The position numbers were made by a program, and so were the translations under genes. Shown one piece after another: positions 23,531 to 23,988 of a stretch of 23,988 nt of DNA; the first letter of the stretch is position 1, and every line of letters begins with the position of its first letter. Under the pieces are notes generated by a model. The model had not been told where the DNA came from, ran no database searches, and worked only from the letters and a program-made list of their open reading frames with translations. Source of the DNA: an uncultured Eubacteriales bacterium (GTDB taxonomy: Bacteria; Bacillota; Clostridia; Oscillospirales; CAG-272); the NCBI GenBank assembly GCA_934446065.1, contig CAKSDP010000026.1, forward strand, positions 1 to 23,988. Reading direction: 5' to 3'.

Positions 23531-23988
23531 ATGAAAAAATTAATATCCGTTTTCCTTGCTTCGGCAATGCTTATGACCGCACTATGCGTTTCTGCAGCGG
23601 CTGAAGGCTATCACATCCGCGAGAGGTTTGATGACGGAAAGTCGCTTGAAGAGAACTTCAATGCGGATCACACTTTTATCAGCGATTCGGGCGTGCTTGT
23701 CGGTTTCAGCGATGACCATATGCTCAGTTCCAGATTCTCCGAGACGGACGGCATCATTGATAACAAGTGGAATACCTGGCTTGAGTACGATGTCGAGGCA
23801 TCGATTTCGATCATGCCCGATATATTCGACCCAGCACAAAGGGAAATAAGCCTCGTTTACTTGAATGACAATCTTGCAAAAGAGGATGGGAACGAGAGCC
23901 GCCTCTTCATGAGCTTCGGCTATGATTCGGCGGAGCGCCGTTTCTTCCTCGCAAAGACAACGAATCTCGAGACGGGAAAGGGCGACAT
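23531..23988 (+). CDS. secreted paralogue of the preceding protein, cut by the window end
   Basis: An open frame starts at ATG 23531 after AAAGGAGA and runs off the window, giving 152 residues so far. It begins with a signal peptide (MKKLISVFLASAMLMTALCVSAAA). The mature part repeats the N-terminal domain of the previous protein: GYHIRERFDDG against GYYLQERFNDG, NTWLEYDVEASISI against FTWLEYDAEIEICA, REISLVYLNDNL against REISLVYCNDNL, MSFGYD against ISFGYD. Whether it also carries cohesin or dockerin modules cannot be seen. Its DNA is more G+C-rich than the first copy, so the duplication is not recent or the copies are under different codon selection. Function unknown; probably a cell-surface or secreted binding module. 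Confidence 0.85.
   Translation, partial: MKKLISVFLASAMLMTALCVSAAAEGYHIRERFDDGKSLEENFNADHTFISDSGVLVGFSDDHMLSSRFSETDGIIDNKWNTWLEYDVEASISIMPDIFDPAQREISLVYLNDNLAKEDGNESRLFMSFGYDSAERRFFLAKTTNLETGKGD

Overview
The window looks like chromosome of an anaerobic, spore-forming member of the Clostridia, probably a gut or rumen Oscillospiraceae/Ruminococcaceae-type lineage. This rests on gene content: a valyl-tRNA synthetase behind a T-box leader, an IspH–ribosomal S1 fusion in the clostridial order cmk-plsC-ispH/rpsA, a 2-hydroxyacyl-CoA dehydratase activase-type pair, a TIGR04086-like gene beside yajC, pro-sigma-K, and secreted cohesin/dockerin proteins. I see no rRNA, tRNA, CRISPR array, transposase or phage gene. 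The taxonomy is inference.

Left part (1-6.7 kb): a DMT/EamA-type permease on the + strand meets a minus-strand series valS > metY > metA at a shared bidirectional terminator. MetA carries the acetyl-CoA-type residue Glu111 and MetY is the matching sulfhydrylase, so together they make homocysteine from homoserine by the acetyl route. valS has a strong promoter and a T-box leader.

Centre (6.7-11.4 kb): a + strand series asd, cmk, plsC, ispH-rpsA runs from a consensus promoter to a clear terminator. asd supplies the homoserine precursor, which links it to the methionine genes across the divergent promoters. The ispH-rpsA fusion has a Shine-Dalgarno-like AGGAGG and an ATG exactly at the domain junction.

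11.4-16.7 kb (minus strand): yajC, a TIGR04086-like membrane protein, and an overlapping gene pair encoding two activase domains plus DUF2229-type and dehydratase-like parts, usually found as one large protein. The yajC terminator hairpin contains the ribosome binding site of the following gene.

16.7-20.3 kb (+ strand): a GntR/YtrA-type repressor, an ABC ATPase and a nine-helix permease with a large outer domain form one overlapping operon, with a likely autoregulatory operator across its -10 box.

20.3-21.3 kb (minus strand): DUF378 and sigK. 21.5 kb to the end: two tandem, separately promoted secreted proteins sharing an N-terminal beta-rich domain. The first also has two near-identical cohesin-like modules and a dockerin; the second runs off the window. 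This pair is the least conventional part of the window and the best candidate for something undescribed.
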